Shown here: piece by piece, positions 37,609 to 44,842 of the stretch | How the letters are laid out: each line of letters starts with the position of its first letter | Position numbering within the stretch: the first letter of the stretch is position 1 | Assembly: GCF_003290085.1 (NCBI RefSeq) | Contig: NZ_QMKJ01000001.1 | Coordinates: 124,001-188,000 of the forward strand | Source of the DNA: Aliidiomarina sp. B3213 | GTDB lineage: Bacteria > Pseudomonadota > Gammaproteobacteria > Enterobacterales > Alteromonadaceae | Direction: 5' to 3' | DNA length: 64,000 nucleotides | Translations under genes and position numbers: made by a program | The notes under the pieces: model-generated | Seen by the model: only the letters and a program-made list of their open reading frames with translations | Databases searched by the model: none | What the model was told of the DNA's origin: nothing

Positions 37609-38419
37609 TTCAAATGAATACTTAGTCGACCAAGCAACGCAAGCTATGCGCAACCAAGGTGATAGTGAAGAGTATGCAGAGCAAGTCAGTTTGCGTATAC
37701 AGAATTTAATTGACGCTCAGCCTGAGCAAGCGCAAGAAAAACGTACCTCATGGTTAAGAGGTTTCTTGCAAAGCATGGCGAAAGCGAAGTTACGGACAGC
37801 TAGTGCGTTTAGCGCGGTAGGTGCAGTGGGGATAGCTACTTTACTGTTTTTAGGCTCTACAAGTACTCCGTTGTATGCCGATATGGTCGCTAAATTAAGA
37901 GACATTACCAGTTTAACTTACCAGGGCAGCATGCATGCACGAGGTGAACACTTGATGGATATCAATGTGTTTTACCAGCATCCAGATAAGGTTCGAGTAG
38001 AAACTTTGCCAAGCGGTTCAGCAGAAGGTGGTGCCACCATTAATATCATGGATATCGCCAATGGGCAGGGGCAAATCATTTTTCCTGAGCAAGGGATGAA
38101 CGTGCCTTACCAGTTTGACCCAGAACAAAACGGTCAAACGAATGAAGAAGAGGACCCGCTAGCTTGGTACGACACCTTACTAAATGCCGATCCAAGTACT
38201 GTGACGACGCTTGATAGCATTGAAGTAGACGGCAAGCTGTTGACTGGGTTCTTAGTTGAAGAGCAGGGTACACAAGTTCGTGTTTGGGTGGACGCGAATA
38301 CGGAATTGCCTGTGCGTTTAAACGTGCTAATACCTGGACAAAGTGAACAAGCCACGTTTGAGTTGCAAGCCGAGCTTACTTTCAACGAAACTATCGATGA
38401 GAATTTGTTTCAATATTAA
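37595..38419 (+). CDS. Membrane-bound RseB/LolA-like partner of the ECF sigma factor
   Basis: A 274-residue protein starting at ATG 37595, after AGAGGAAG. Residues 1-65 are polar and would be cytosolic; one helix spans about 68-90; the rest resembles the LolA/RseB fold (MVAKLRDITSLTYQGSMHARG, YQHPDKVRVETLPSG, LPVRLNVLIPGQ). Topology and coupling make it a likely anti-sigma factor that also carries its own sensor domain. There is no zinc-binding HxxxCxxC motif of classical anti-sigma domains, so how it would hold the sigma factor is unclear. Confidence 0.7.
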   Translation: MSATNSNEYLVDQATQAMRNQGDSEEYAEQVSLRIQNLIDAQPEQAQEKRTSWLRGFLQSMAKAKLRTASAFSAVGAVGIATLLFLGSTSTPLYADMVAKLRDITSLTYQGSMHARGEHLMDINVFYQHPDKVRVETLPSGSAEGGATINIMDIANGQGQIIFPEQGMNVPYQFDPEQNGQTNEEEDPLAWYDTLLNADPSTVTTLDSIEVDGKLLTGFLVEEQGTQVRVWVDANTELPVRLNVLIPGQSEQATFELQAELTFNETIDENLFQY

Positions 38420-38456
38420 TTACTATTGGTCTTCGTATTCAGTTCGATAGCGATAT

Positions 38457-38488
38457 AAAAAAGCCAGCTCTTTGGAGCTGGCTTTTTT
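38457..38488 (+). terminator. Intrinsic terminator after the sigma/anti-sigma pair
   Basis: A perfect 10-bp stem (AAGCCAGCTC with GAGCTGGCTT) around the loop TTTG, with A residues before and six T residues after. Works on paper in both directions, serving the convergent membrane-protein gene too. It has the same AAGCCAGCT stem as the terminator at 36949. Confidence 0.92.
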
Positions 38489-38505
38489 GGAACAACGACA
38501 GGGGG

Positions 38506-39027
38506 TTATAACCAACCCGCAGACTTCAATATATCCATGGTTGAGTTTGTAAACGGAAAAAGTAATGCGCCAAAAATAGCGATTCCGCCAACTACTTTCG
38601 TGGCTTTTAATACAAAAGAGTATTTCATTAATTTATTTAGAAGAGCGAAGGCAATCGCGAAAACTAGAATATAGCCAATGACTTTCCCCGTGTCGCTGTA
38701 GCCAATCCAACCCATGTCTCGAATTATTGGAACACTTATATAGCTGATGCCAGCCGAGTATGCGATTTGAGTAATAGGGTCTTCAAATGAAATTGCGCAC
38801 ATTAATACCACTAGTAGGAAAAACGCACTGAGCAGAATAGCCGCAGGGGCGATGATATAGGTTAAAAGTCCTAAGTCGTCCGCTAAAAAATGTGGTGTAA
38901 AAAAGCCGACTAGCCAGTAGAGCCCAAACATAAGCGCACCGACACCAATATAAGTGCCCATAACAAAGTTTGATAAATTTTCCGCTGCTATTTGGTTGCC
39001 ATCGACAACAACTACTCTTTGAACCAT
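38506..39027 (-). CDS. Hypothetical multi-pass membrane protein
   Basis: A 173-residue protein with about four to five hydrophobic helices (near 25-45, 52-75, 78-98, 115-132 and 142-162). I do not recognise the family. ATG with AAGGAG spaced 8 bases upstream. It is oriented toward the sigma-factor partner and shares its terminator; no operon partner upstream. Confidence 0.6.
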   Translation of the reverse strand: MVQRVVVVDGNQIAAENLSNFVMGTYIGVGALMFGLYWLVGFFTPHFLADDLGLLTYIIAPAAILLSAFFLLVVLMCAISFEDPITQIAYSAGISYISVPIIRDMGWIGYSDTGKVIGYILVFAIAFALLNKLMKYSFVLKATKVVGGIAIFGALLFPFTNSTMDILKSAGWL

Positions 39028-39537
39028 CTATATACTCCTTGTGATTCATTATTATTGTAATTTGCGTATACGCGGAGCTTTAATGGCGAAATTCAGCTGG
39101 AAGGGAGGTGAAAAAGTATTTTGCTTTTTGCTTCCTGCATTAACTTCGCACAGCTTGCGCATGTGGGTTGTCCATAAACAGCTCCCATATTGGAAGCTAC
39201 TTTGACTAGATAGCCTGACTTTATCCCGACACAGGGCACTGTGCAAGCGGTTGTTGTAGCTAAATCTGAGTAATTGCTAACTGTACTGATGGGAGATATT
39301 GCTAAAGAAATACAGGAATCAAACTAAGCTCTTGCTCCGGTATTTTCAGAATTGTGGAGTTAATGACTTGTCGAGAATAAGCAACGGAAATCTCGCGGTA
39401 ACATATAAAAAGGGATGAAAGATGAGAGGGATAACAGTTTTTGGTTCGTTATTTTTAGGATGTGCGCTGCCGTTTACGCTCTGTCACACATACAGCTTTC
39501 TCATCCGTATTGTAATAGCACTTATAAAAACTAAAAC
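39028..39537. other. Gene-poor stretch of about 510 bases before the attC-like site
   Basis: No convincing gene. It contains one possible small ORF on the + strand from 39422 (48 residues, ribosome site AAGGGA, one hydrophobic helix) whose stop codon lies inside the attC-like hairpin, and a 64-residue minus-strand ORF at 39052-39246 with no family likeness. Both are weak. Base composition looks more A/T-rich than the flanking core genes. Confidence 0.4.
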
Positions 39538-39608
39538 TCATAACAAGATGCTGCTACGGAAAATTTAGTCGCTTCGCTCCTAAATTTCCGCAGAGCACGG
39601 CGTTATCT
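39538..39608 (+). mobile_element. Integron attC-like recombination site
   Basis: A 71-base imperfect palindrome bounded by TCATAAC on the left and GTTATCT on the right, with ATAAC/GTTAT pairing at the ends. Inside, CTGC-TA-CGGAAAATTTAG pairs with CTAAATTTCCGCAG, leaving unpaired extra bases on one strand, and the tip is TCGCTTCGCTC. This matches the layout of attC sites (core sites, extrahelical bases, variable tip with TTCGCT). An ORF starts 9 bases later, as in a gene cassette. The right core deviates from GTTRRRY and no second site or integrase is seen. Confidence 0.45.
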
Positions 39609-39616
39609 AGGAAATT

Positions 39617-40366
39617 ATGATGTATATATTCAGCCTCTTACTTAGTTCTTTACTCTCTGCACCTCCAGAGCCTATTGCTCAAATGGAATGCCCTGAGTTC
39701 GTTGAAGAAGTGGCATTAGAACTGGAACCAAATAAACAGTATTTCCGCGACACAGTTAGGGCTAGAGTGGAACGTAGAGAAGTGTCTGACGCTGAATTAT
39801 TTAACTTCTTTAAACAGTTTGGTGAGAATGAAAGAAAAATAAAGTTAGCTAGTAACGAATTGTTAGCTAACGAAATTGGTGCGCCTATCGTTTATTCGAT
39901 GGAATATTATCAAGAAAAGTATTTTGGTCTAGAAAATCATTTAACAATTCATCATGTACCAGCGGCAGTAACTTATCAAACGCCATTCGGACACTTAGCT
40001 GGGGATTCACAAGGTGAGTTCGGCGGCGAGCTGGTTTTTGTGAACAATTCTGGAGTAGTTGAACTTATCCAAGATATGAATGTGGAAGACATCTACAAGT
40101 TTGACTTTGGTTACGTGGTAACTGCTGGTTTAAGGCATATGGGCAGTGACAGAGGTACGCTTTATCTCGTTACCTTTTTAGATGGCGAGCCTCAAATAAC
40201 AACATTGTTTGGTTTAATTGGTGCTCCTGAAACTAGTTTGAAATTGTCCAATGGTGATTTATTAATAAACTCTCGCGATGGAAGCCAAGTATTAAGAACC
40301 GATGGTTCGCTAGAGCGAGTTTCGTGCGTCAGCAATGCAAACCGAAGAATATTGGACAATATCTAG
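39617..40366 (+). CDS. Hypothetical exported protein, possible cassette gene
   Basis: A 249-residue protein with a short signal peptide (MMYIFSLLLSSLLSAPP) and two cysteines (MECPEF, RVSCVSN) that may form a disulfide. The C-terminal half shows beta-strand-rich, loosely repeating segments (GELVFVNNSGVVELIQD, GTLYLVTFLDGEPQITTLFG, GDLLINSRDGSQVLRTDGS) reminiscent of propeller blades. No named family recognised. It begins 9 bases after an attC-like hairpin. Confidence 0.6.
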   Translation: MMYIFSLLLSSLLSAPPEPIAQMECPEFVEEVALELEPNKQYFRDTVRARVERREVSDAELFNFFKQFGENERKIKLASNELLANEIGAPIVYSMEYYQEKYFGLENHLTIHHVPAAVTYQTPFGHLAGDSQGEFGGELVFVNNSGVVELIQDMNVEDIYKFDFGYVVTAGLRHMGSDRGTLYLVTFLDGEPQITTLFGLIGAPETSLKLSNGDLLINSRDGSQVLRTDGSLERVSCVSNANRRILDNI

Positions 40367-40590
40367 CGATTACAAGAGGACGCAATGGACAGCAGTGTTT
40401 ATGAGCTACATTCAGAACGACCAACCTCTGAACCACATTATAAGACAAACCCTACTCACACGTTTTTTGTTCACACCGCTGTACTAACCCAGAACCAAAA
40501 CACAGGACTTTCAGCTAAAACTCAGTTAAGTTACTAAATCTTAATATCAACCCAGTATAAGGCTATACAATTCAAAGGTGTTTTCAAACG

Positions 40591-41040
40591 ATGCATGAGT
40601 ATTTTAAGAAATTTGGCTTTGGTTTCTTCTGGGGTGGTGGCTTTATTGTGGCCTCACTGCTCGTTTTTGCTCTATACATGGTTTTTGGTGAAAGAAAGGT
40701 GTCGGAGATAGCGGAAGAATTTTATAGAGCTGACATGCTCGAGCAGCTAAATGAAAAATGGATAATAAACTATGATATCGAAGTATTGAATATCTACAAA
40801 TTAGAAAACCAGTTACGAATCACCGCGTCGGTGCAAAGTCATTCTGATGAACTATCTTATATTCCCAGGACTGCATTTGATGTCTTCAGTTCAGATGGAG
40901 ACTTCATCACCAAATGTAATTATTCTTACAATCGTTCAACAGCCATCGAAAATAAAATTGTGTACTTAGAAGCAACCTGCGATGTTTCCGCGTTGCAAGC
41001 AGAGCAAGCAAATTATGCTGTTGGGGAGTTCATATTCTAA
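40591..41040 (+). CDS. Hypothetical protein with one N-terminal membrane helix
   Basis: A 149-residue protein: helix at about 11-32, then a soluble part of alternating strands with two cysteines (TKCNYSY, EATCDVSA). Probably anchored in the inner membrane with the rest in the periplasm. No family recognised. The 224 bases before it hold no gene I can support. ATG without a strong ribosome site, so the start is less certain. Confidence 0.5.
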   Translation: MHEYFKKFGFGFFWGGGFIVASLLVFALYMVFGERKVSEIAEEFYRADMLEQLNEKWIINYDIEVLNIYKLENQLRITASVQSHSDELSYIPRTAFDVFSSDGDFITKCNYSYNRSTAIENKIVYLEATCDVSALQAEQANYAVGEFIF

Positions 41041-41190
41041 GAAGATCTATTTCAAGCTGTAAAGTCACTTACGTTGGAGTTCCGATGCTTAGTGCGTTGT
41101 GTAGGAGATTATAGCTGACTTAAACTTCTATTATAGAAATTGATGCCGTAGTGCTATAACGCCAAAATGTCCTAGCACTTGGAGAATATT

Positions 41191-41407
41191 ATGAGCGATA
41201 CATCGAAACGTTCTACAGTATATTTTGACCCTCAACTACACGCGGCGCTTAAAGGCTGCGCATACCCATCGTTCACTATCTGAGATCGTCAATGACGCTG
41301 TTCGCGCTGCGTTGTCTGAAGATCAGCAAGATCTAGCAGCGTTTGAAGAACGCGTTGCTGAACCGACAATGAGCCATGAAGGATTGCTGAATGAAATTAA
41401 AAGATAA
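41191..41407 (+). pseudogene. Frameshifted ribbon-helix-helix (CopG-type) antitoxin
   Basis: ATG 41191 with GGAG upstream gives MSDTSKRSTVYFDPQLHAAL-K, the N-terminus of a CopG/RHH antitoxin, but stops after 30 codons. The rest (AAHTHRSLSEIVNDAVRAAL and the acidic tail ending LLNEIKR) continues in another frame from about 41252. Compared with intact relatives, whose strand-to-helix link reads like LHRALRLKAA, a few bases are missing at CTTAAAGGCTGCG; loss of one copy of a TTAAA repeat would explain it. No RelE-type toxin follows. Confidence 0.75.
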
Positions 41408-41427
41408 CCCTCGGACTAAAGTCACGT

Positions 41428-41763
41428 TCATAGCTGGAGCATTGCAGAATACAAAAGGCTTATTATGCTTACAGAGACTGCCACAATAACTAAAATACCT
41501 GTTGCCAATCCGTTGATAAAGGCAAAACACTGCGACACTCTCGATTTCTGAATGTTTAATCTCCCGTTTAAAGCAAGAAACGCAATACTGCTCGTCCATA
41601 TTGTTGTACTGAAGAAAAACCCTAAGATAATTAGCGCTTCTAGGTTATACCGTGCGATTTCTATCTCCTGATATTGTATAGAGTCAGTACCATGGAGAAA
41701 TAAAAGGAAGCCACAAAAAAGAGTTGGAAATATGAATATACAAGCGTTTAGAAAAGCGCAAAG
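41428..41763 (-). pseudogene. Remnant of a membrane protein, possibly LysE-like
   Basis: A minus-strand frame open for 111 codons without a plausible start codon. It encodes three hydrophobic stretches, with NLEALIILGFFFSTTIWTS and a later INGLATGILVIVAVSVSII, resembling the last helices of LysE-type exporters. Just upstream, a second frame continues the likeness (FWVWLDFALF), which suggests a frameshift and loss of the 5' end. The resemblance is by eye only. This fills most of the 490-base gap between the broken antitoxin and higB. Confidence 0.3.
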
Positions 41764-41865
41764 TCAAGCCAAACCCAAAAGTTTTCAGTTTTTATTCTGT
41801 GAATTATTTCAACTTAACCTACCTGACTAAATCTTTTAACGAAGCCGACCACTAGTGGAAGTCAC

Positions 41866-41893
41866 TTGACAGTGTTGCGCGTTGCGCTACACT
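41866..41893 (+). promoter_or_regulatory. higBA promoter with overlapping operator
   Basis: A consensus -35 TTGACA (41866-41871), a 16-base spacer and -10 TACACT (41888-41893) lie just before higB. Spanning the spacer and the -10 is a 21-base dyad (41872-41892) with arms GTGT-n-GCGC and GCGC-n-ACAC around a 3-base centre. HigA-type antitoxins repress their own promoters by binding such dyads; autorepression is inferred. Confidence 0.6.
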
Positions 41894-41900
41894 GAGCTCC

Positions 41901-42179
41901 ATGATTAAAACTTTCAAGCACAAAGGATTGAAGCTTTACTTCGAAACCGGAAGTACTCGCGGGATTCAAGCGAACCATGCTACGAGGTTACGTATGCAAT
42001 TAACAGCTTTGAATACTGCGATGGAAGTTTCAGATCTTAACATTCCAGGGTACAAGCTCCATTTATTAAAAGGGAACCGGAAGGGAGTTTGGTCAATCAC
42101 GGTCAGTGGAAACTGGCGGTTAACTTTTGAGTTTCGTGACGGCCATGCGTATCTGCTTGAATATGAGGACTATCACTAA
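41901..42179 (+). CDS. higB: HigB-type toxin of a type II toxin-antitoxin module
   Basis: A 92-residue RelE-superfamily protein of HigB size: MIKTFKHKGLKLYFETGS, the LNIPGYKLHLLKGNRKGVWSI core and the ending NWRLTFEFRDGHAYLLEYEDYH, typical of HigB/'killer protein' mRNA interferases that cut ribosome-bound mRNA. As in the higBA order, the toxin comes first; its stop TAA overlaps the antitoxin ATG by one base (TAATG). The module looks intact. Confidence 0.9.
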   Translation: MIKTFKHKGLKLYFETGSTRGIQANHATRLRMQLTALNTAMEVSDLNIPGYKLHLLKGNRKGVWSITVSGNWRLTFEFRDGHAYLLEYEDYH

Positions 42180-42475
42180 TGTCTGTGATGTTTAACCCAG
42201 CCCATCCGGGCGAATTTATTATTGAAACGTACATGCAACCTTATGGATTAAGTTGTCGTTATCTCGCGGGTAAATTGGATATTTCGCCTTCTACGTTAAA
42301 TCGAGTTTTAAAGGGGCAAAGTGGCGTTAGCCCAGAAATGGCTTTGCGTCTTTCTAAAGCATTAGGTAGGAGCCCAGAGAGTTGGCTAGCAATGCAAGAT
42401 GCGTATGACTTATGGCATGCTGAAAAGAGTTTAAGTTTAGAAAAGGTTCAAAAACTCGATCTCTCCGCTGCTTAA
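42179..42475 (+). CDS. higA: HigA-type XRE antitoxin
   Basis: A 98-residue helix-turn-helix protein: HPGEFIIETYMQPYGLSC, then LAGKLDISPSTLNRVLKGQSGVSPEMALRLSKALG (the HTH, residues about 28-62) and SPESWLAMQDAYDLWHAEK, the conserved HigA ending. It should neutralise HigB and repress the promoter through the dyad upstream. Confidence 0.9.
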   Translation: MSVMFNPAHPGEFIIETYMQPYGLSCRYLAGKLDISPSTLNRVLKGQSGVSPEMALRLSKALGRSPESWLAMQDAYDLWHAEKSLSLEKVQKLDLSAA

Positions 42476-42491
42476 TAGGAGTAAGCAATAA

Positions 42492-42893
42492 ATGAAACAA
42501 CACATTGGCTCTTGTTTATGCGGCACTGTAAAGTTCGAAGTCAAAGGTGAGTTCGACAGCTTTTATTTGTGCCATTGCCAGCACTGTCAAAAAGATACTG
42601 GCAGTGCTCATGCCGCGAATTTATTCTCGCAGTCAGCTCAGCTGAAATGGTTAGTTGGGCAGGATGCAATAAGTACTTTCACGCTTCCAGGTACACGCCA
42701 TAGTAAAAGTTTTTGTAATCTATGTGGTTCTGCATTACCTAACACTGAAATAGAAGGTTTGCTTGTCGTGCCCGCGGGGTGCTTAGATTCAAAAGTGCCT
42801 TTGGAACCTACAGCACATATTTTCACTTCTAGTAAACCGTGTTGGGATATAGATCAAACCAAACTTCCTTCATTCGAAAAACTTCCCCGTTAA
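42492..42893 (+). CDS. GFA-family zinc-binding protein
   Basis: A 133-residue protein of the GFA (glutathione-dependent formaldehyde-activating-like) family. The zinc cysteines are visible: GSCLCGTVKF, CHCQHCQKDTGSAHAAN and FCNLCGSALP. Real substrates of these proteins are mostly unknown. It follows higA by 16 bases. HigBA and GFA genes are frequent cargo in integron arrays and islands, which fits the character of this region. Confidence 0.85.
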   Translation: MKQHIGSCLCGTVKFEVKGEFDSFYLCHCQHCQKDTGSAHAANLFSQSAQLKWLVGQDAISTFTLPGTRHSKSFCNLCGSALPNTEIEGLLVVPAGCLDSKVPLEPTAHIFTSSKPCWDIDQTKLPSFEKLPR

Positions 42894-43050
42894 ACTTCTC
42901 ATAACTTACCTTTCAGTACAGTTTCAAAATACCTCTATGCCTTTAGTGGCGTGCGTTATAAAAGTGTAAAGGCGCCTCTATTTATTGGTTTTTTCTCTCC
43001 TGCTTCGGTAAAAGAGGGATTACTTATGTGTGTATGAAAAGGGAGCGATT

Positions 43051-44256
43051 ATGGATATACCTGTTTTGCTCGCTATTGTTGCGGGGTTGTGGATAGCTCT
43101 CGTATTTGCTGGTGCTTTGGAGGCATTGAAGCATCGTTGGTTGGTTAGCCGTGTTCCTGTACGAGTTCATGTGAATGGTACACGGGGTAAAACCAGTGTA
43201 ACGCGTTTAATTGCTGCCGGATTGCGTTCAGGGGGTAAGCGTGTGTGTGCGAAAACTACTGGTTCTGCTGCTGCGATTACCGACCCCAATGGCCGTGAGT
43301 TTCCTATTTATCGAATTAGTGGCGCTAACATTATTGAGCAAATGCGCACACTAAAACGGATGTCGAAGTTAAAGCCCGATATTGTGGTGATGGAGTGTAT
43401 GGCGCTTCAACCGCAATACCAGTCTTTAAGCGAGCTGCGTATGGTGCGTTCAAATGTTGGTGTGATTACCAACGCGCGCCCCGATCATTTAGATGTAATG
43501 GGGCCAAAAGAAGAAGACGTAGCACTAGCGTTGGCGGGAAGTACGCCAGTGAAGGGTAATTTATTCACGGCTGAAAGAGACTTACTACCTACCTTTGAAC
43601 ATTCTTGCAAAGACCGTCAGTCGCAACTTCATGGTGTTACTTTAGAAGAAGTAGAGGCTATTTCAGACGATACCATGAGCTTGTTTCGTTATGCCGAGCA
43701 CAAAGAAAATGTGGCTTTGGCTTTGAATGTTTGTGAGCACTTGGGTGTAGAACGAGACAAAGCTTTGAAAGGCATGACAAAACTTGAGCCTGAGCCTGGG
43801 GCTATGCAAGTTCTTCATGTGAGTTATTTCAAACGTGAAATTGTGTTTGTGAATGGCTTTGCAGCGAACGACCCAGAGTCTACCGGCAAGATTTGGGAAA
43901 ACATGGTGGACAAGTTTGGTAAAGGGCGAAAAAAAATCATGCTTATTAATTGTCGTGCGGACAGGCCACACCGTTCTCAGCAAATGGCTGAAGAAGCTGG
44001 GAAGTGGACTAAAGCAGACAAGGTGATTCTTATGGGATCAGGTTGTTTTGTATTTGTGCGTAGCGCTGTAAAACACGGAATTGATCCAGAAAAGCTGCTG
44101 GTTCTTGAGGGCGGCGACATGACCGACATTACCGAAACTATTTTAGAAGAGTCGGCAGGTCATGGTTTGGTGATTGGTATGTGCAATATTCATGGTGGCG
44201 GTGAAGAGGTCGCGCGTTTCTTCCAGAACCGTGCCGTTAAAGAGGAAGATTTATGA
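43051..44256 (+). CDS. pgsB: Poly-gamma-glutamate synthase subunit PgsB/CapB
   Basis: A 401-residue protein from the ATG at 43051, preceded by AAGGGAG; a GTG at 43030 in frame is less likely. One N-terminal helix (about 3-22), then the Mur-ligase-like ATP site NGTRGKTSVTR near 42-52, ITNARPDHLDVMGP and MLINCRADRPHRSQQ. PgsB/CapB is the ATP-dependent amide ligase that polymerises glutamate through its gamma carboxyl. The stop overlaps pgsC by 4 bases. Confidence 0.88.
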   Translation: MDIPVLLAIVAGLWIALVFAGALEALKHRWLVSRVPVRVHVNGTRGKTSVTRLIAAGLRSGGKRVCAKTTGSAAAITDPNGREFPIYRISGANIIEQMRTLKRMSKLKPDIVVMECMALQPQYQSLSELRMVRSNVGVITNARPDHLDVMGPKEEDVALALAGSTPVKGNLFTAERDLLPTFEHSCKDRQSQLHGVTLEEVEAISDDTMSLFRYAEHKENVALALNVCEHLGVERDKALKGMTKLEPEPGAMQVLHVSYFKREIVFVNGFAANDPESTGKIWENMVDKFGKGRKKIMLINCRADRPHRSQQMAEEAGKWTKADKVILMGSGCFVFVRSAVKHGIDPEKLLVLEGGDMTDITETILEESAGHGLVIGMCNIHGGGEEVARFFQNRAVKEEDL

Positions 44257-44828
44257 TAGCGCTTAATATATTGGCTGTAGCCATTGGTATCGGCTTGTTC
44301 TTTACATTGTTACTTACGCACACTTTAGGGTTAGCGGCTGGTGGTCTTGTCGTGCCTGGTTATGTGGCTCTGCAACTTACTGATCCACTAAGTTTAGGCA
44401 TTACTTTGTTGGCGGCATTGATGACTTATTTGATTGTTAAAGTGATTGCGAGCTTTGCCATTATTTATGGTCGTCGGCAAACCATTATTATGATTTTAAC
44501 TGGCTATTTAATCGCAGGCTTGTTCGATTTGTTTATTGGTAACTTGGTAAATTGGACCGACTTGCAAATGGTCGCGGGCAGCGACGGCACCCAAGCTCGT
44601 GTGGGCACACTAGACTCGACGTTCATGATGACCGTAATGGAAAGCAGTATTATTGGTTACATTATTCCGGGGCTCATCGCTATTTGGTTCGAACGCCAAG
44701 GTGTATTGCAAACCTTATGTGGCCTTGCTGTTACAGCAGTTTTGGTAAGGTTGGCGTTAATTGTCATTATGCCTGAGTCGCTACAAATGTATGAAGCAAG
44801 CCGCGCCTTTCAAATGCCCGGTTGGTAA
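44253..44828 (+). CDS. pgsC: Poly-gamma-glutamate synthase subunit PgsC/CapC
   Basis: A 191-residue membrane protein with about five helices, opening with GIGLFFTLLLTHTLGLAAGGLVVPGYVAL, the hallmark of PgsC. It is longer than Bacillus PgsC (149), as in many Gram-negative forms. With PgsB it forms the membrane-bound polymerase. Confidence 0.88.
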   Translation: MIALNILAVAIGIGLFFTLLLTHTLGLAAGGLVVPGYVALQLTDPLSLGITLLAALMTYLIVKVIASFAIIYGRRQTIIMILTGYLIAGLFDLFIGNLVNWTDLQMVAGSDGTQARVGTLDSTFMMTVMESSIIGYIIPGLIAIWFERQGVLQTLCGLAVTAVLVRLALIVIMPESLQMYEASRAFQMPGW

Positions 44829-44842
44829 CAGGAGACCCTTGA

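Noticed and set aside
39052-39246. 64-residue minus-strand ORF
   Set aside because: No ribosome site, no recognisable domain, biased residue content; probably chance.
40367-40590. Expected attC after the first cassette-like gene
   Set aside because: No palindrome with core-site ends is visible in these 224 bases, nor any ORF worth listing; this lowers confidence in the cassette idea.
41333-41599. 88-residue minus-strand ORF overlapping the broken antitoxin
   Set aside because: Translation has no family likeness; a neighbouring minus frame gives a much more protein-like hydrophobic sequence, so this frame is not the coding one.
42905-42956. Possible second attC site after the GFA gene (TAAC ... 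GTTA)
   Set aside because: The ends fit, but the sequence between them does not fold back on itself, so it lacks the imperfect palindrome that defines attC.
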